Source of the DNA: Streptomyces sp. NBC_00663
Lineage (GTDB): Bacteria; Actinomycetota; Actinomycetes; Streptomycetales; Streptomycetaceae
Length of the DNA stretch: 64,000 nt
NCBI RefSeq assembly: GCF_036226885.1
Contig: NZ_CP109027.1
Coordinates: 1,550,001 to 1,614,000, forward strand
Direction of reading: 5' to 3'
Part shown: piece after piece, positions 44,027-55,384 of the stretch
Layout of the letters: each line of letters starts with the position of its first letter
Numbering within the stretch: the first letter of the stretch is position 1
Position numbers and translations under genes: made by a program
The notes under the pieces: model-generated
Seen by the model: the letters and a program-made list of their open reading frames with translations, nothing else
Told to the model about the DNA's origin: nothing
The model's database searches: none

Positions 44027-45262
44027 GTGGGCGTCTCGCACATATCGAACCGGTCCGACCAACCGTCGCAGAGGTGGTCGCGGCGCGGAGTGCTCACCGT
44101 GCTCGGCGTCGTCCCCGCCGCGGTGCTCACCGGGTGCAGCGGGTCGGCCGACGCCACGGAGGACACCGCGGCGACGGCATCGGCGAAGTCCGCCGCGACG
44201 AAGAAGCCGGTCGTCGCGGTCAGCCCCGCCGACGGCAGCAGGAAGGCCGCGTTCACCAGCCCTGTCGAGGTCACCGTGACCGACGGCACCCTCGCGTCCG
44301 TCGAGGTCAGCGGCAACGACGGCTCGACGCTGGAGGGCTCCTTCGACGAGGCGAGGACCACCTGGACGTCGAAGGAGAACCCGTACTCGGGGACGAAGTA
44401 CACGGTGACCGCGAAGGCCGAGGGCGCCGACGCGGAGACCGCGACCTTCACCACCAGGTCACCCGGCGAGACCTTCGTCGGCTACTTCACCCCCGAGGCC
44501 GGTTCCACGTCCGGTGTCGGCATGCCGGTCTCGATCAACTTCACGCACGCCGTGGCCGACAAGGCCGCCGTCGAGAAGGCCATCACGGTGACCGCCGAAC
44601 CGGCCGTCGAGGTGGTCGGCCACTGGTTCAGCGACACCCGCCTCGACTTCCGGCCCGAGACGTACTGGGCGGCCGGCACGACCATCACCCTCGGCCTGCG
44701 GCTCAAGGACGTGGAGGGCACGGACGGTGTCTACGGCGTCCAGTCCAAGGACGTCACCTTCCACATCGGCCGCGCGCAGATCAGCACCGTCGACCTGTCC
44801 GCCAAGGAGATGGTGGTCAAGCGGGACGGAGCGACGTACGCCACCTATCCCGTCTCCGGCGGCGACGCCGACCACACCACCTGGTCCGGGATCATGGTGA
44901 TCAGCGAGCGGTTCAAGGAGACCCGGATGGAGTCCTCGACCGTCGGGCTCGGCGACGAGTACGACATCTCCGACGTCCCGCACGCCCAGCGCCTGACCAC
45001 CTCCGGCACCTTCATCCACGGCAACTACTGGGCGTCCACCTCGGTGTTCGGCAGCCAGAACACCAGCCACGGCTGTGTCGGTCTGCACGACGCGAAGGGC
45101 GCGAACGACAGCTCGGTGCCGGGCTACCGGTTCTACAAGAGCTCGATGCTCGGCGATGTCGTCATCGTCAAGAACTCCGATGAGGAGACGGTCGATCCGG
45201 CGAACGGGCTCAACGGGTGGAACCTGTCGTGGGAGGACTGGAAGGCGGGCAGCGCGGTTTAG
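44027..45262 (+). CDS. L,D-transpeptidase lipoprotein (YkuD domain)
   Basis: A 411-residue cell-wall enzyme that makes 3-3 cross-links in peptidoglycan. The N-terminus has SRRGVLTVLGVVPAAVLTGC, a lipobox with Cys at residue 37 and an RR pair that may use the Tat route. Two Ig-like domains (residues ~60-270) precede the YkuD catalytic domain (~275-395). The active site is HGNYW and NTSHGCVGLHD (catalytic Cys near residue 350). This order matches actinobacterial LdtMt2-type enzymes. It starts at GTG after AGGAAGG. It is monocistronic. Confidence 0.93.
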   Translation: MGVSHISNRSDQPSQRWSRRGVLTVLGVVPAAVLTGCSGSADATEDTAATASAKSAATKKPVVAVSPADGSRKAAFTSPVEVTVTDGTLASVEVSGNDGSTLEGSFDEARTTWTSKENPYSGTKYTVTAKAEGADAETATFTTRSPGETFVGYFTPEAGSTSGVGMPVSINFTHAVADKAAVEKAITVTAEPAVEVVGHWFSDTRLDFRPETYWAAGTTITLGLRLKDVEGTDGVYGVQSKDVTFHIGRAQISTVDLSAKEMVVKRDGATYATYPVSGGDADHTTWSGIMVISERFKETRMESSTVGLGDEYDISDVPHAQRLTTSGTFIHGNYWASTSVFGSQNTSHGCVGLHDAKGANDSSVPGYRFYKSSMLGDVVIVKNSDEETVDPANGLNGWNLSWEDWKAGSAV

Positions 45263-45325
45263 GACGTATGCGCCGTTCATGAGCTGAACTTGCCTGGAGC
45301 GAAAGGACTTTCCTTGCTTTAACTC

Positions 45326-45380
45326 TTGACGGCCTCTCTGCCGGAGAGCACATTGGGCCCACTTTGAGAGCGCTCTCAAA
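45326..45380 (+). promoter_or_regulatory. GH16 promoter with 18-base LacI-type palindrome
   Basis: TTGACG (45326-45331) and CACATT (45349-45354) are a plausible -35/-10 pair with a 17-base spacer. Just downstream, TTTGAGAGCGCTCTCAAA (45363-45380) is a perfect palindrome covering the expected transcription start. Its core TGAGAGCGCTCTCA differs at two positions from the CebR site TGGGAGCGCTCCCA. It should bind a LacI-family repressor sensing glucan oligosaccharides. Confidence 0.75.
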
Positions 45381-45431
45381 GGTTCTCAAAAGGTACCCGC
45401 GCACTCATCTCCGTACCCGAGAGGCACCCCC

Positions 45432-46817
45432 ATGAGCGAATCCTCCGGCATACCCAGACGGCGACGGGCCCTTGTCGCCGTCCTCGCCACCCTCGGCCTG
45501 GCGGCGGCCGTGGCCTCGGCCGCGACCCTCCCCGCGAACGCCTCCGCGCCCACGCCCCCCTCGGGCTGGACGCAGGTGTTCCTCGACGACTTCAACGGTT
45601 CCGCCGGAACCGGCGTCAACACCTCCAACTGGCAGTACGCGACCGGCACTTCCTATCCCGGCGGCCCCGCCAACTGGGGCACCGGGGAGGTCGAGACGAT
45701 GACGTCGAGCACCAGCAACGTCGCGCTCGACGGCAACGGCAATCTGCGCATCACCCCGCTGCGCGACTCCGCCGGCAAGTGGACGTCGGGCCGCATCGAG
45801 ACCAACCGCACCGACTTCCAGCCCCCCTCCGGCGGAAAGCTGCGTGTCGAGGCGCGCATCCAGATGCCGAACGTCACCGGCACGGCGGCCGAGGGCTACT
45901 GGCCCGCCTTCTGGATGCTGGGCGCGCCCTACCGCGGCAATTACCAGAACTGGCCGAGCGTCGGCGAGCTGGACATCATGGAGAACGTCCAGGGCATGAA
46001 CCGCGTGTGGGCCACCATGCACTGCGGCACCAACCCGGGCGGCCCGTGCAACGAGACGACGGGCATCGGCAACAACGTCGCCTGTCCGGGCTCGACCTGT
46101 CAGTCGGCCTTCCACACCTACACCATGGAGTGGGACCGCTCGGTGAGCCCCGAGACGATCCGGTTCCTGGTCGACGGCACCCAGTTCCACTCGGTCAACG
46201 CGAGCCAGATGGACGCGACGACCTGGGCCAACGCCACCAACCACGGCTTCTTCGTCATCCTGAACGTGGCGATGGGCGGCGCCTTCCCGGACGCGTTCGG
46301 CGGCGGCCTGGACAGCGGCACGCAGTCCGGTGTGCCGATGACCGTGGACTACGTCCAGGTGCTGTCGGCCAGTGGGAGCGGTACCACGCCGCCGCCCTCG
46401 GGCAGCCGGGACGCCTACAGCGCCATCCAGGCCGAGTCCTACAACAGCCAGTCGGGCACGATCACCGAGACCACCACCGACACCGGTGGCGGCCAGAACA
46501 TCGGCGCGCTGGCCAACGGCGACTGGGCGCTCTTCCAGAACGTCAACTTCGGTTCCACCGCCGCCACTCAGTTCGTCGCCCGGGTGGCGAGCGGTGCCGG
46601 CGGCGGGGTCAGCGGCCTGGTCGAGGTACGTCTCGACAGCCGCTCCAACGCCCCCATCGGCAGCTTCGCCCTCGCCAACACCGGGGGCTGGCAGTCCTGG
46701 CGGACGGTACCGGCGAACATCTCGTCGGTGACGGGCACGCACGACGTGTATCTGACGTTCACGAGCGGCCAGCCGGCGGACTTCGTGAACGTGAACTGGT
46801 TCGACTTCGGGCACTGA
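45432..46817 (+). CDS. Secreted endo-beta-1,3-glucanase, GH16 with C-terminal CBM6
   Basis: A 461-residue exported enzyme. The signal peptide (RRRRALVAVLATLGLAAAVASA, split by its basic and hydrophobic parts) is followed by the GH16 jelly roll. The catalytic motif GELDIMENV places nucleophile and acid/base at about E179 and E184. WPAFWML and the AFHTYTMEWD segment are typical of laminarinases. After a TPPPSGS linker, a CBM6-type domain begins near residue 330 (YSAIQAESYNSQSG.. to VNVNWFDFGH). It would degrade fungal or plant beta-glucan outside the cell. An 18-base LacI-type palindrome lies upstream. Confidence 0.93.
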   Translation: MSESSGIPRRRRALVAVLATLGLAAAVASAATLPANASAPTPPSGWTQVFLDDFNGSAGTGVNTSNWQYATGTSYPGGPANWGTGEVETMTSSTSNVALDGNGNLRITPLRDSAGKWTSGRIETNRTDFQPPSGGKLRVEARIQMPNVTGTAAEGYWPAFWMLGAPYRGNYQNWPSVGELDIMENVQGMNRVWATMHCGTNPGGPCNETTGIGNNVACPGSTCQSAFHTYTMEWDRSVSPETIRFLVDGTQFHSVNASQMDATTWANATNHGFFVILNVAMGGAFPDAFGGGLDSGTQSGVPMTVDYVQVLSASGSGTTPPPSGSRDAYSAIQAESYNSQSGTITETTTDTGGGQNIGALANGDWALFQNVNFGSTAATQFVARVASGAGGGVSGLVEVRLDSRSNAPIGSFALANTGGWQSWRTVPANISSVTGTHDVYLTFTSGQPADFVNVNWFDFGH

Positions 46818-46940
46818 CGTCTCCGCGTCCGTGAGGGGTACCGCGCCCGCGGGCCCCTCACGGACGGACACACGGCCGGCCGCACCCGACCCCGGCCGAC
46901 GACCCGGCGCGGCGCCCCGCACGCCGTGGCCGTGCCGGGC

Positions 46941-47834
46941 TCAGCGCAGTTCCGCGCGGAACGCCACCGGGGTCTGCCCCGCGTGGAGTTGGAAGAACTT
47001 CGAGAAGTTCGCCGCGTCCGCGAACCCCACCGCCGCCCCCACCCGCCCGATGGGCAGGTCGGTATGGGCCAGCAGGCGCTTCGCCTCCAGGACCACCCGC
47101 TTGTCGATGAACCCCTTCGGCGTCTCCCCCGTCGCGGCGCGCACCGCGCGGACGAGCGTCCGGCGGGAGTAGCCGAGGGCGTCGGCGTACGCGCTGACGC
47201 TGTGGTTCGTGGCGAAGCCCCGCTCCACCGCGTCCCGGAACAGGGTGAAGGTCGTGTCCGACTGCCCCCGCGCCGCCTCCTGCGAGCTGGCCGCGAGATG
47301 GGCGAGGCGGAGCAGGAACGCCGTGAGGGAGTGGCGCAGGACGGCCGTGTGCAGGCTCAGGGGGAGGGTCGCCGTGTCCTTGTACTCGCGGCGGAGCTGC
47401 GCGAGGGACGCCCCCAGTCCGGCCAACTGCGCCGCGTCGGGGTGCAGCAGCGGCGGCAGGTCGTAGCGGTACAGGCCGGTCGCCTCGACCGTCGCGCGGG
47501 GCAGGAAGCCCGGTTGCATGGTCAGGACCGTTCCGCGGTACCCGCTGAACTTCGAGAAGCGGTGGACCTGACCGGGGCGGATCCACAGCACGTCGCCGGC
47601 GTACGCCTCGTACTCGGCGAAGTCGATCATGTGGCGGACGGGGCCCTTGTCGAAGAGCATCACGACATGGAAGTCGATGCGGTGGACGCGGTGCAGCGGG
47701 GCGTCGGCGTGCCAGGTGCGGTGCGGGCCCATCGGACCGACCTGCATGCCGACGCCGCCCTCGCTCAGTTCGACCGGAAAGGGGAACGTTCTGATGCCGT
47801 CACCGTCCCCGCCTTGGGGTGTTCTGTCCGCCAT
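46941..47834 (-). CDS. AraC family transcriptional regulator
   Basis: A 297-residue regulator. The N-terminal cupin-like domain (residues ~25-120) has FHVVMLFDKG and GDVLWIRPGQVHRF. The C-terminal double helix-turn-helix (residues ~195-295) contains VSAYADALGYSRRTLVRAVRAATGETPKGFIDKRVVLEAKRLL as its first half and IGRVGAAVGFADAANFSKFFQLHAGQTPVAFR as its second. It is divergent from the transketolase operon and converges with the GH16 gene. Control of the pentose-phosphate operon is possible but not shown; from memory, S. coelicolor also has an AraC-type gene beside this operon. Confidence 0.9.
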   Translation of the reverse strand: MADRTPQGGDGDGIRTFPFPVELSEGGVGMQVGPMGPHRTWHADAPLHRVHRIDFHVVMLFDKGPVRHMIDFAEYEAYAGDVLWIRPGQVHRFSKFSGYRGTVLTMQPGFLPRATVEATGLYRYDLPPLLHPDAAQLAGLGASLAQLRREYKDTATLPLSLHTAVLRHSLTAFLLRLAHLAASSQEAARGQSDTTFTLFRDAVERGFATNHSVSAYADALGYSRRTLVRAVRAATGETPKGFIDKRVVLEAKRLLAHTDLPIGRVGAAVGFADAANFSKFFQLHAGQTPVAFRAELR

Positions 47835-47912
47835 GTCCTTCTCACGCCGCCCGATCAAGCCGTCCCGTGTCCCACTTTCACCACAGGCTGACACACCTCG
47901 ACCTTCCCTCGT

Positions 47913-47927
47913 AAAAGTCTGACTTTT
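47913..47927. promoter_or_regulatory. Inverted repeat upstream of tkt
   Basis: AAAAGTC-T-GACTTTT is a perfect A/T-rich inverted repeat with 7-base arms in the 160-base region between the AraC gene and tkt. It could be an operator for the AraC protein or another regulator. Confidence 0.4.
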
Positions 47928-47994
47928 AGAGTCGAACGCGTCTCACCAGGAACGATGCACGAATCCATGAACTCTTGAAGAGGACTGGTCACAG

Positions 47995-50079
47995 ATGAGC
48001 ACGCAGACACCGGGCGGCGCGGACGGCTTCGCATGGACCGAACTCGACCGGCGTGCCGTCGACACCGCCCGCCTGCTGGCGGCGGACGCCGTGCAGAAGG
48101 TCGGGAACGGGCACCCGGGGACGGCCATGAGCCTCGCCCCCGCCGCGTACACGATCTTTCAGAAGCTGATGCGGCACGACCCCGCGGACCCGGAGTGGAC
48201 CGGACGCGACCGCTTCGTCCTGTCCCCGGGCCACACCTCCCTCACGCTCTACACACAGCTGTTCCTCGCCGGGTACGAGCTGGAGCTCGATGACCTGAAG
48301 GCGTTCCGCACCCAGGGCTCCAAGACGCCCGGTCACCCCGAGTACGGGCACACCGCGGGGGTCGAGACCACGACGGGTCCCCTCGGGCAGGGCGTCGCCA
48401 ACGCCGTCGGGATGGCCATGGCCGCCCGTTACGAGCGCGGCCTCTTCGACCCCGACACCGCGCAGGGCGAGTCCCCGTTCGACCACACCATCTGGGCCAT
48501 CGTCTCCGACGGCGACCTGGAGGAGGGCGTCTCCGCCGAGGCCTCCTCCCTCGCCGGGCACCAGAAGCTCGGCAACCTGGTCTTCCTCTACGACGACAAC
48601 CACATCTCCATCGAGGGCGACACCGCGACCGCCTTCTCCGAGGACGTCCTCAAGCGGTACGAGGCCTACGGCTGGCACACCCAGCGCGTCGAGCCCACCG
48701 GCGACGGCGACATCGACGTACCGACCCTGTACGCGGCGCTGAAGGCCGCGCGGGACGAGACCGAGCGGCCCTCCATCATCGCGATGCGCACGATCATCGC
48801 CTGGCCCGCCCCCAACGCCCAGAACACCGAGGCCTCGCACGGCTCGGCGCTCGGCGCGGACGAGATCGCGGCCACCAAGCGGGTGCTGGGCTTCGACCCG
48901 GAGCGGTCCTTCGAGGTCGCCGACGAGGTGCTCGCGCACAGCCGCCGCGCCCTCGACCGCGGCGCCGAGGCGCACGCCGCCTGGGACAAGCGGATCGCCG
49001 AGTGGCGCGCGGACCAGCCCGAGCGGGCCGCGCTCTTCGACCGGGTCGTCGCCGGTCAGCTCCCCGAGGGCTGGGAGGACGCGCTGCCCGTCTTCGAGGA
49101 GGGCAGGTCCGTCGCCACCCGCGCCGCCTCCGGCAAGGTCCTCCAGTCGCTGGGCGCGGTGCTCCCCGAGCTGTGGGGCGGCTCCGCCGACCTGGCCGGC
49201 TCGAACAACACCACCATCGACAAGACCTCCTCCTTCCTGCCGAAGGGCAACCCGCTCCCCGAAGCGGACCCCTACGGCCGTACGGTTCACTTCGGCATCC
49301 GCGAATTCTCGATGGCGGCCGAGATGAACGGCATCGCCCTGCACGGCAACACCCGCATCTACGGCGGCACCTTCCTGGTGTTCTCCGACTACATGCGCAA
49401 CGCCGTCCGCATGGCGGCGCTCATGCAGCTGCCCGTCACCTACGTCTGGACCCATGACTCCATCGGGCTCGGCGAGGACGGCCCCACCCACCAGCCGGTC
49501 GAGCACCTCGCCTCGCTCCGCGCCATCCCGGGCCTGAACGTCGTCCGGCCCGCCGACGCCAACGAGACCGCGATCGCCTGGGCTGAGATCCTCCGGCGGC
49601 ACAGCACCAAGCCCGCCCCGCACGGCCTCGCCCTCACCCGGCAGGGCGTGCCGACGTACGCCCCCAACCCGGACACGGCGAAGGGCGGTTACGTCCTGGC
49701 CGAGTCCTCCAAGGACGTCCCGGACGTCGTCCTCATCGCCACCGGCTCCGAGGTGCAGCTCGCCGTGGCCGCACGCGAGCAGCTGGAGGCCGAGGGGATC
49801 GGCGCCCGGGTGGTGTCGATGCCGTCCGTGGAGTGGTTCGAGGAGCAGTCGCGCGAGTACCGGGACAGCGTCCTTCCGCCGTCCGTGCGAGCCCGCGTCG
49901 CAATCGAGGCCGGGATCGGCCTGACGTGGTACCGGTTCACAGGTGACGCAGGACGCATCGTCTCTCTCGAACACTTCGGCGCCTCCGCCGATGCCCAGAC
50001 CCTTTTCGCCGAGTACGGCTTCACCGCCGAGCACGTCGCCGCCGCCGCCAGGGAATCCCTCGCCGCCGCGCGTGGTTGA
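47995..50079 (+). CDS. tkt: Transketolase
   Basis: A 694-residue thiamine-diphosphate enzyme that moves two-carbon units between sugar phosphates in the non-oxidative pentose phosphate pathway. The N-terminus has the substrate-binding [13 protein letters not shown], the ThDP motif is [20 protein letters not shown] with [12 protein letters not shown], and the pyrimidine-domain region has [19 protein letters not shown] and [24 protein letters not shown]. Length is normal. It is the first gene of a six-gene operon, divergent from AraC. Confidence 0.97.
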   Translation: MSTQTPGGADGFAWTELDRRAVDTARLLAADAVQKVGNGHPGTAMSLAPAAYTIFQKLMRHDPADPEWTGRDRFVLSPGHTSLTLYTQLFLAGYELELDDLKAFRTQGSKTPGHPEYGHTAGVETTTGPLGQGVANAVGMAMAARYERGLFDPDTAQGESPFDHTIWAIVSDGDLEEGVSAEASSLAGHQKLGNLVFLYDDNHISIEGDTATAFSEDVLKRYEAYGWHTQRVEPTGDGDIDVPTLYAALKAARDETERPSIIAMRTIIAWPAPNAQNTEASHGSALGADEIAATKRVLGFDPERSFEVADEVLAHSRRALDRGAEAHAAWDKRIAEWRADQPERAALFDRVVAGQLPEGWEDALPVFEEGRSVATRAASGKVLQSLGAVLPELWGGSADLAGSNNTTIDKTSSFLPKGNPLPEADPYGRTVHFGIREFSMAAEMNGIALHGNTRIYGGTFLVFSDYMRNAVRMAALMQLPVTYVWTHDSIGLGEDGPTHQPVEHLASLRAIPGLNVVRPADANETAIAWAEILRRHSTKPAPHGLALTRQGVPTYAPNPDTAKGGYVLAESSKDVPDVVLIATGSEVQLAVAAREQLEAEGIGARVVSMPSVEWFEEQSREYRDSVLPPSVRARVAIEAGIGLTWYRFTGDAGRIVSLEHFGASADAQTLFAEYGFTAEHVAAAARESLAAARG

Positions 50080-50098
50080 TCCGACCGCCAGAAAGAAG

Positions 50099-51244
50099 AT
50101 GATCACTGTGACCGAAGCAACCGCGACCGCGGGAGCACTCAAGCGCCTGTCCGACGAGGGCGTCTCCATCTGGCTGGACGACCTGTCGCGCAAGCGGATC
50201 GAGTCCGGGAACCTCGCCGCACTCGTCGAGAACAAGAACGTCGTCGGCGTCACCACCAACCCCTCCATCTTCCAGGCCGCCATCGGCTCCGGTGAGGGGT
50301 ACGAGGAGCAGCTCACCGACCTCGCCGTGCGCGGCGTGACGGTCGACGAGGCCGTACGGATGATGACGACCGCCGACGTGCGCGCCGCCGCCGACGTGCT
50401 GCGCGGCGTGTACGACGCGACCGACGGCCGGGACGGCCGGGTCTCCATCGAGGTCGACCCCCGTCTGGCCCACGAGACGGCCGCCACCATCGCCGAGGCC
50501 AAGCAGCTGGCCTGGCTGGTGAACCGCCCCAACGTCATGATCAAGATCCCGGCGACGAAGGCCGGTCTCCCGGCGATCACCGAGGTCATCGGCCTCGGGA
50601 TCAGCGTCAACGTCACGCTGATCTTCTCGCTGGAGCGTTACCGCGAGGTCATGGACGCCTACCTCGCCGGCCTGGAGAAGGCCGCCGCGAAGGGCCTCGA
50701 CCTCTCCAGGATCCACTCCGTGGCCTCCTTCTTCGTCTCCCGCGTCGACGCCGAGATCGACAAGCGCCTGACGGTCCTCGGCTCGGAGACGGCCCTCGCC
50801 CTCAAGGGCAAGGCCGCCCTCGCCAACGCGCGGCTCGCCTACGAGGCGTACGAAGAGGTCTTCGCCGGCGAGCGCTGGACCGCCCTCACCGGTGCCCGCG
50901 CCAACAAGCAGCGTCCGCTGTGGGCCTCGACCGGCGTGAAGGACCCGGCGTACAAGGACACCCTGTACGTGGACGAGCTGGTCGCGCCCGGCACGGTCAA
51001 CACCATGCCGGAGGCGACGCTGAACGCCACCGCCGACCACGGCGGGATCACCGGTGACACCGTCACCGGCGGCTACGCCCAGGCGCGCGCCGACCTGGCC
51101 GCCGTAGAGGCTCTGGGGATCTCCTACGACGAGGTCGTGCAGCAGCTGGAGGACGAGGGCGTCGCCAAGTTCGAGGTGGCCTGGAACGACCTGCTGGCCA
51201 CCGTCTCGAAGTCGCTGGACAGCAAGGGGGGCGACGCGGAATGA
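50099..51244 (+). CDS. tal: Transaldolase
   Basis: A 381-residue class I aldolase that transfers a three-carbon unit between sedoheptulose 7-phosphate and glyceraldehyde 3-phosphate. Visible signatures are [11 protein letters not shown] and [13 protein letters not shown] near the N-terminus and the Schiff-base lysine in [17 protein letters not shown]. The length matches the long actinobacterial type (Tal subfamily fused to no PGI). It starts 20 bases after tkt; the ATG at 50099 has a weak GAAAG site, and a GTG three codons later is possible. The stop overlaps the zwf start by 4 bases. Confidence 0.96.
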   Translation: MITVTEATATAGALKRLSDEGVSIWLDDLSRKRIESGNLAALVENKNVVGVTTNPSIFQAAIGSGEGYEEQLTDLAVRGVTVDEAVRMMTTADVRAAADVLRGVYDATDGRDGRVSIEVDPRLAHETAATIAEAKQLAWLVNRPNVMIKIPATKAGLPAITEVIGLGISVNVTLIFSLERYREVMDAYLAGLEKAAAKGLDLSRIHSVASFFVSRVDAEIDKRLTVLGSETALALKGKAALANARLAYEAYEEVFAGERWTALTGARANKQRPLWASTGVKDPAYKDTLYVDELVAPGTVNTMPEATLNATADHGGITGDTVTGGYAQARADLAAVEALGISYDEVVQQLEDEGVAKFEVAWNDLLATVSKSLDSKGGDAE

Positions 51245-52809
51245 CCGAGAATCCCGCCATCGACGAGGTCTCGCAGGCCTTGGATCCCGACTGGGACAAC
51301 CCCCTGCGCGACCCCCGCGACCGACGCCTCCCCCGCATCGCCGGTCCCTCCGGGCTCGTCATCTTCGGTGTCACCGGTGACCTGTCCCGCAAGAAGCTGA
51401 TGCCGGCCGTGTACGACCTGGCCAACCGCGGCATGCTGCCGCCGGGCTTCTCGCTCGTCGGGTTCGCCCGGCGGGACTGGGAGGACCAGGACTTCGCGCA
51501 GGTCGTGCACGACTCGGTGCGCGAGCACGCGCGGACGGAGTTCCGCGAGGAGGTCTGGCAGCAGCTCGCCGAGGGCATGCGGTTCATCCCGGGCGACTTC
51601 GACGACGACCAGGCGTTCAAGCAACTGGCCGAGGCCGTCGAGGAGTTGGACGCCTCCCGGGGCACCAGCGGCAACTACGCCTTCTACCTCTCGGTACCGC
51701 CGAAGTTCTTCCCGAAGGTCGTCCAGCAGCTCAAGAAGCACGGGCTGGCGGACGCTCCGGAGGGTTCCTGGCGGCGCGCGGTCATCGAGAAGCCGTTCGG
51801 GCACGACCTCGCGAGCGCGCGCGAGCTGAACGCGCTCGTGCACGACGTGTTCGACCCGGAGCAGGTGTTCCGCATCGACCACTACCTCGGCAAGGAGACC
51901 GTCCAGAACATCCTGGCGCTCCGCTTCGCCAACCAGATGTACGAGCCCATCTGGAACCGGTCGTACGTCGACCACGTACAGATCACCATGGCGGAGGACA
52001 TCGGCATCGGCGGTCGCGCCGGGTACTACGACGGCATCGGCGCCGCCCGTGACGTGATCCAGAACCACCTTCTCCAGCTGATGGCGCTCACCGCCATGGA
52101 GGAGCCGATCGCCTTCGACGCGGACGCGCTGCTCACCGAGAAGCTGAAGGTGCTGAAGTCGGTGCGGCTGCCGAAGGAGCTCGGCAAGCACACCGTGCGC
52201 GGGCAGTACGCGACCGGATGGCAGGGCGGCGCCAAGGTGGCCGGCTATCTGGAGGAGGACGGCATCGACCCCAAGTCGAAGACCGACACCTTCGCGGCCA
52301 TCAAGCTGGAGATCGACAACCGGCGCTGGGCGGGCATCCCCTTCTATCTGCGCACCGGCAAGCGGCTCGGCCGCCGCGTCACCGAGATCGCGGTCGTCTT
52401 CAAGCGCGCCCCGCACTCCCCGTTCGACTCCACGGCCACCGAGGAGCTCGGGCAGAACGCCATCGTGATCCGCGTCCAGCCGGACGAGGGCATGACCGTG
52501 CGGTTCGGGTCGAAGGTGCCGGGCACCTCGATGGAGATCCGGGACGTGTCGATGGACTTCGCCTACGGCGAGTCGTTCACGGAGTCCTCGCCCGAGGCGT
52601 ACGAGCGGCTCATCCTGGACGTCCTCCTCGGCGACGCCAACCTGTTCCCCCGCCACCAGGAAGTGGAAGAGTCCTGGAAGATCCTCGACCCGATCGAGGC
52701 GTACTGGGCACGGCACGGCAAGCCCGCGCAGTACGCGTCCGGCAGCTGGGGACCCAAGGAAGCCGACGAGATGCTCGCACGAGACGGACGGAGCTGGCGC
52801 AGGCCATGA
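51241..52809 (+). CDS. zwf: Glucose-6-phosphate 1-dehydrogenase
   Basis: A 522-residue NADP-dependent enzyme, the entry to the oxidative pentose phosphate pathway. The cofactor loop is [20 protein letters not shown] and the active-site signature [13 protein letters not shown] is intact; [11 protein letters not shown] supplies the substrate lysine. Length is normal. The start overlaps tal (ATGA) and the stop overlaps opcA (ATGA), so translation is coupled in both directions. It supplies NADPH for biosynthesis. Confidence 0.97.
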   Translation: MTENPAIDEVSQALDPDWDNPLRDPRDRRLPRIAGPSGLVIFGVTGDLSRKKLMPAVYDLANRGMLPPGFSLVGFARRDWEDQDFAQVVHDSVREHARTEFREEVWQQLAEGMRFIPGDFDDDQAFKQLAEAVEELDASRGTSGNYAFYLSVPPKFFPKVVQQLKKHGLADAPEGSWRRAVIEKPFGHDLASARELNALVHDVFDPEQVFRIDHYLGKETVQNILALRFANQMYEPIWNRSYVDHVQITMAEDIGIGGRAGYYDGIGAARDVIQNHLLQLMALTAMEEPIAFDADALLTEKLKVLKSVRLPKELGKHTVRGQYATGWQGGAKVAGYLEEDGIDPKSKTDTFAAIKLEIDNRRWAGIPFYLRTGKRLGRRVTEIAVVFKRAPHSPFDSTATEELGQNAIVIRVQPDEGMTVRFGSKVPGTSMEIRDVSMDFAYGESFTESSPEAYERLILDVLLGDANLFPRHQEVEESWKILDPIEAYWARHGKPAQYASGSWGPKEADEMLARDGRSWRRP

Positions 52810-53744
52810 AGATCGACCTGACCGACACCACGGCAAGCAAGATCAACAAGGCGCTGGTACAGGGGCGCCGCGCCATCGGCACCCCGGCCGTGGGCATGGT
52901 CCTGACGATGGTGATCGTCACGGACGAGGAGAACGCCTACGACTCGATCAAGGCGGCCGAGGAGGCCTCGCACGAGCACCCCTCGCGCACCCTGGTCGTC
53001 ATCAAGCGGCACGCCCGCACCCCGCGCGACCGCCAGGCCTCCAGGCTGGACGCCGAGGTCCGGGTGGGCGCCGACGCCGGCACCGGCGAGACGGTGGTGC
53101 TGCGCACCTACGGCGAGGTGTCCGACCACGCCGACTCGGTCGTCCTGCCGCTGCTGCTGCCGGACGCGCCGGTCGTCGTGTGGTGGCCGGTGGACGCGCC
53201 GCAGAACCCGGCGAAGGACCCGCTGGGCGCGCTGGCCCAGCGCCGGATCACCGATCTGTACGCGGTGGAGAACCCCCTCGACGTCTTGGAGACCCGGGTC
53301 CGCTCCTACGCGCCCGGCGACACCGACCTCGCCTGGACCCGGCTCACCCCGTGGCGCTCCATGCTGGCCGCGGCCCTGGACCAGGCCCGCGCCAAGATCG
53401 TCTCGGGGGCGGTGGAGGCCGAGGCCGACAACCCGGCCGCCGAGCTGCTCGCGCGCTGGCTGGAGGCGCGGCTGAAGGTGAAGATCGACCGGATCGTCAC
53501 CGCGGGCCCTGTCGTCACGGCCGTGCGCCTGGGCACCGCCGACGGCGAGGTCGTCATCGACCGCCCCGAGGGCCCGCTGGCCACGCTGTCCCTGCCGGGC
53601 CAGCCCCCGCGCACCCTTGCGCTCAAGGTCCGCACCACCTCCGAACTCATCGCCGAGGAGCTCAGGCGCCTCGACGCGGACGAGATGTACGCCGTCGCCC
53701 TGCGGGGCGAGGGCCGCGCCAAGGAGACCCCCGCCCATGTCTGA
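52806..53744 (+). CDS. opcA: Glucose-6-phosphate dehydrogenase assembly protein OpcA
   Basis: A 312-residue partner of Zwf. It begins [25 protein letters not shown] and contains [10 protein letters not shown] and ADEMYAVAL, which I recognise from OpcA proteins. In cyanobacteria and Actinobacteria, OpcA promotes assembly and redox-linked activation of the dehydrogenase tetramer. It lies directly after zwf with a 4-base overlap, the usual place, and overlaps pgi by 8 bases. Confidence 0.93.
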   Translation: MKIDLTDTTASKINKALVQGRRAIGTPAVGMVLTMVIVTDEENAYDSIKAAEEASHEHPSRTLVVIKRHARTPRDRQASRLDAEVRVGADAGTGETVVLRTYGEVSDHADSVVLPLLLPDAPVVVWWPVDAPQNPAKDPLGALAQRRITDLYAVENPLDVLETRVRSYAPGDTDLAWTRLTPWRSMLAAALDQARAKIVSGAVEAEADNPAAELLARWLEARLKVKIDRIVTAGPVVTAVRLGTADGEVVIDRPEGPLATLSLPGQPPRTLALKVRTTSELIAEELRRLDADEMYAVALRGEGRAKETPAHV

Positions 53745-55383
53745 CTCACCCCTGTTGACCCGTCGCCCCGAGTGGACGGCTCTGGAGGACCACCGCGCCG
53801 AAGGGCTCACGCAGCTGCGGGAGTTGTTCGCGGACGACCCCGGGCGCGCCGAGCGGTACGTCGTGCGCGTGGGCGATCTGCGCATCGACTACTCCAAGCA
53901 CCTGATCACCGACGAGACGCTGGCCCTGCTCCAGGAACTGGCCACCGCCACCGGTGTGTTCGGCCTGCGGGACGCCATGTTCCGCGGCGAGAAGATCAAC
54001 CTCACCGAGGGCCGGGCGGTCCTGCACACCGCGCTGCGTGCGGCGCGGGACGCGGTGGTCGAGGTCGACGGGGAGAACGTCGTCCCGCAGGTGCACGCCG
54101 TCCTCGACAAGATGAGCGCCTTCGCCGACCGGGTGCGCTCGGGCGAGTGGACCGGCCACACCGGCAAGCGCATCAGGAACGTCGTCAACATCGGCATCGG
54201 CGGCTCCGACCTCGGTCCGGCGATGGCCTACGAGGTGCTGCGGCCGTACACGGCACGGGATCTGACGCTCCGTTTCGTGTCGAACGTGGACGGCGCCGAT
54301 CTGCACGAGGCCACCCGTGACCTGGACCCGGCGGAGACGCTGTTCATCGTCGCGTCCAAGACCTTCACCACGATCGAGACGATCACCAACGCCACCTCGG
54401 CCCGGTCCTGGCTCCTGGAGGGCCTGGGCGGTGACGACAAGGCGGTCGCCAAGCACTTCGTGGCGCTGTCGACCAACGCCGGCAAGGTCACCGAGTTCGG
54501 GATCGACCCGGACAACATGTTCGAGTTCTGGGACTGGGTCGGCGGCCGCTACTCCTTCGACTCGGCGATCGGCCTCTCCCTGATGATCGCCATCGGCCCG
54601 GACCGCTTCCGCGAGATGCTCGACGGCTTCCGCATCGTCGACGAGCACTTCCGCACCGCCCCCGCCGAGGCCAACGCCCCGCTGCTTCTTGGCCTGTTGG
54701 GCATCTGGTACGGCAACTTCCTCGGCGCCCAGTCGCACGCGGTGCTGCCGTACAGCCACTATCTGTCCAAGTTCACCGCCTACCTCCAGCAGCTGGACAT
54801 GGAGTCCAACGGCAAGTCGGTGCAGCGCGACGGCCGCCCCGTGGACTGGCAGACCGGACCCGTGGTGTGGGGCACGCCCGGCACCAACGGGCAGCACGCG
54901 TACTACCAGTTGATCCACCAGGGCACGAAGGTGATCCCGGCGGACTTCATCGGCTTCGCGCGTCCCGTCGGCGAGCTGAGCGACGAACTCAAGGCGCAGC
55001 ACGACCTGTTGATGGCCAACTTCTTCGCCCAGACGCAGGCGTTGGCCTTCGGCAAGACCCCGGACGAGGTGCGGGGCGAGGGGGTGCCGGAGGAGCTGGT
55101 CGTCCACAAGACGTTCAAGGGCAACCACCCGACGACGACGATCCTCGCCCGTGAGCTGACGCCGTCCGTGCTCGGCCAGTTGATCGCGCTGTACGAGCAC
55201 AAGGTGTTCGTGCAGGGCGCCGTCTGGAACATCGACTCCTTCGACCAGTGGGGCGTCGAACTGGGCAAGGTGCTCGCCAAGCGGGTCGAACCCGCGCTGA
55301 CCGAGGGCGCCGACGTCCCCGGTCTCGATGCCTCGACCGCCGCCTTGGTGGCGGCTTACCGTGAACTGAAGGAAGTGCACTGA
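53737..55383 (+). CDS. pgi: Glucose-6-phosphate isomerase
   Basis: A 548-residue isomerase between glucose 6-phosphate and fructose 6-phosphate. Signatures are [47 protein letters not shown] and [18 protein letters not shown]. The Glu, His and Lys of the active site are in the expected segments ([14 protein letters not shown] near the C-terminus holds the His). It overlaps the opcA end by 8 bases. In this operon it recycles fructose 6-phosphate back to zwf, allowing a cyclic pentose phosphate pathway. Confidence 0.97.
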   Translation: MSDSPLLTRRPEWTALEDHRAEGLTQLRELFADDPGRAERYVVRVGDLRIDYSKHLITDETLALLQELATATGVFGLRDAMFRGEKINLTEGRAVLHTALRAARDAVVEVDGENVVPQVHAVLDKMSAFADRVRSGEWTGHTGKRIRNVVNIGIGGSDLGPAMAYEVLRPYTARDLTLRFVSNVDGADLHEATRDLDPAETLFIVASKTFTTIETITNATSARSWLLEGLGGDDKAVAKHFVALSTNAGKVTEFGIDPDNMFEFWDWVGGRYSFDSAIGLSLMIAIGPDRFREMLDGFRIVDEHFRTAPAEANAPLLLGLLGIWYGNFLGAQSHAVLPYSHYLSKFTAYLQQLDMESNGKSVQRDGRPVDWQTGPVVWGTPGTNGQHAYYQLIHQGTKVIPADFIGFARPVGELSDELKAQHDLLMANFFAQTQALAFGKTPDEVRGEGVPEELVVHKTFKGNHPTTTILARELTPSVLGQLIALYEHKVFVQGAVWNIDSFDQWGVELGKVLAKRVEPALTEGADVPGLDASTAALVAAYRELKEVH

Positions 55384-55384
55384 A

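Noticed and set aside
47989..50616. An 875-codon open frame on the minus strand
   Set aside because: It mirrors tkt and tal, whose protein motifs are certain. High GC removes stops from the opposite strand.
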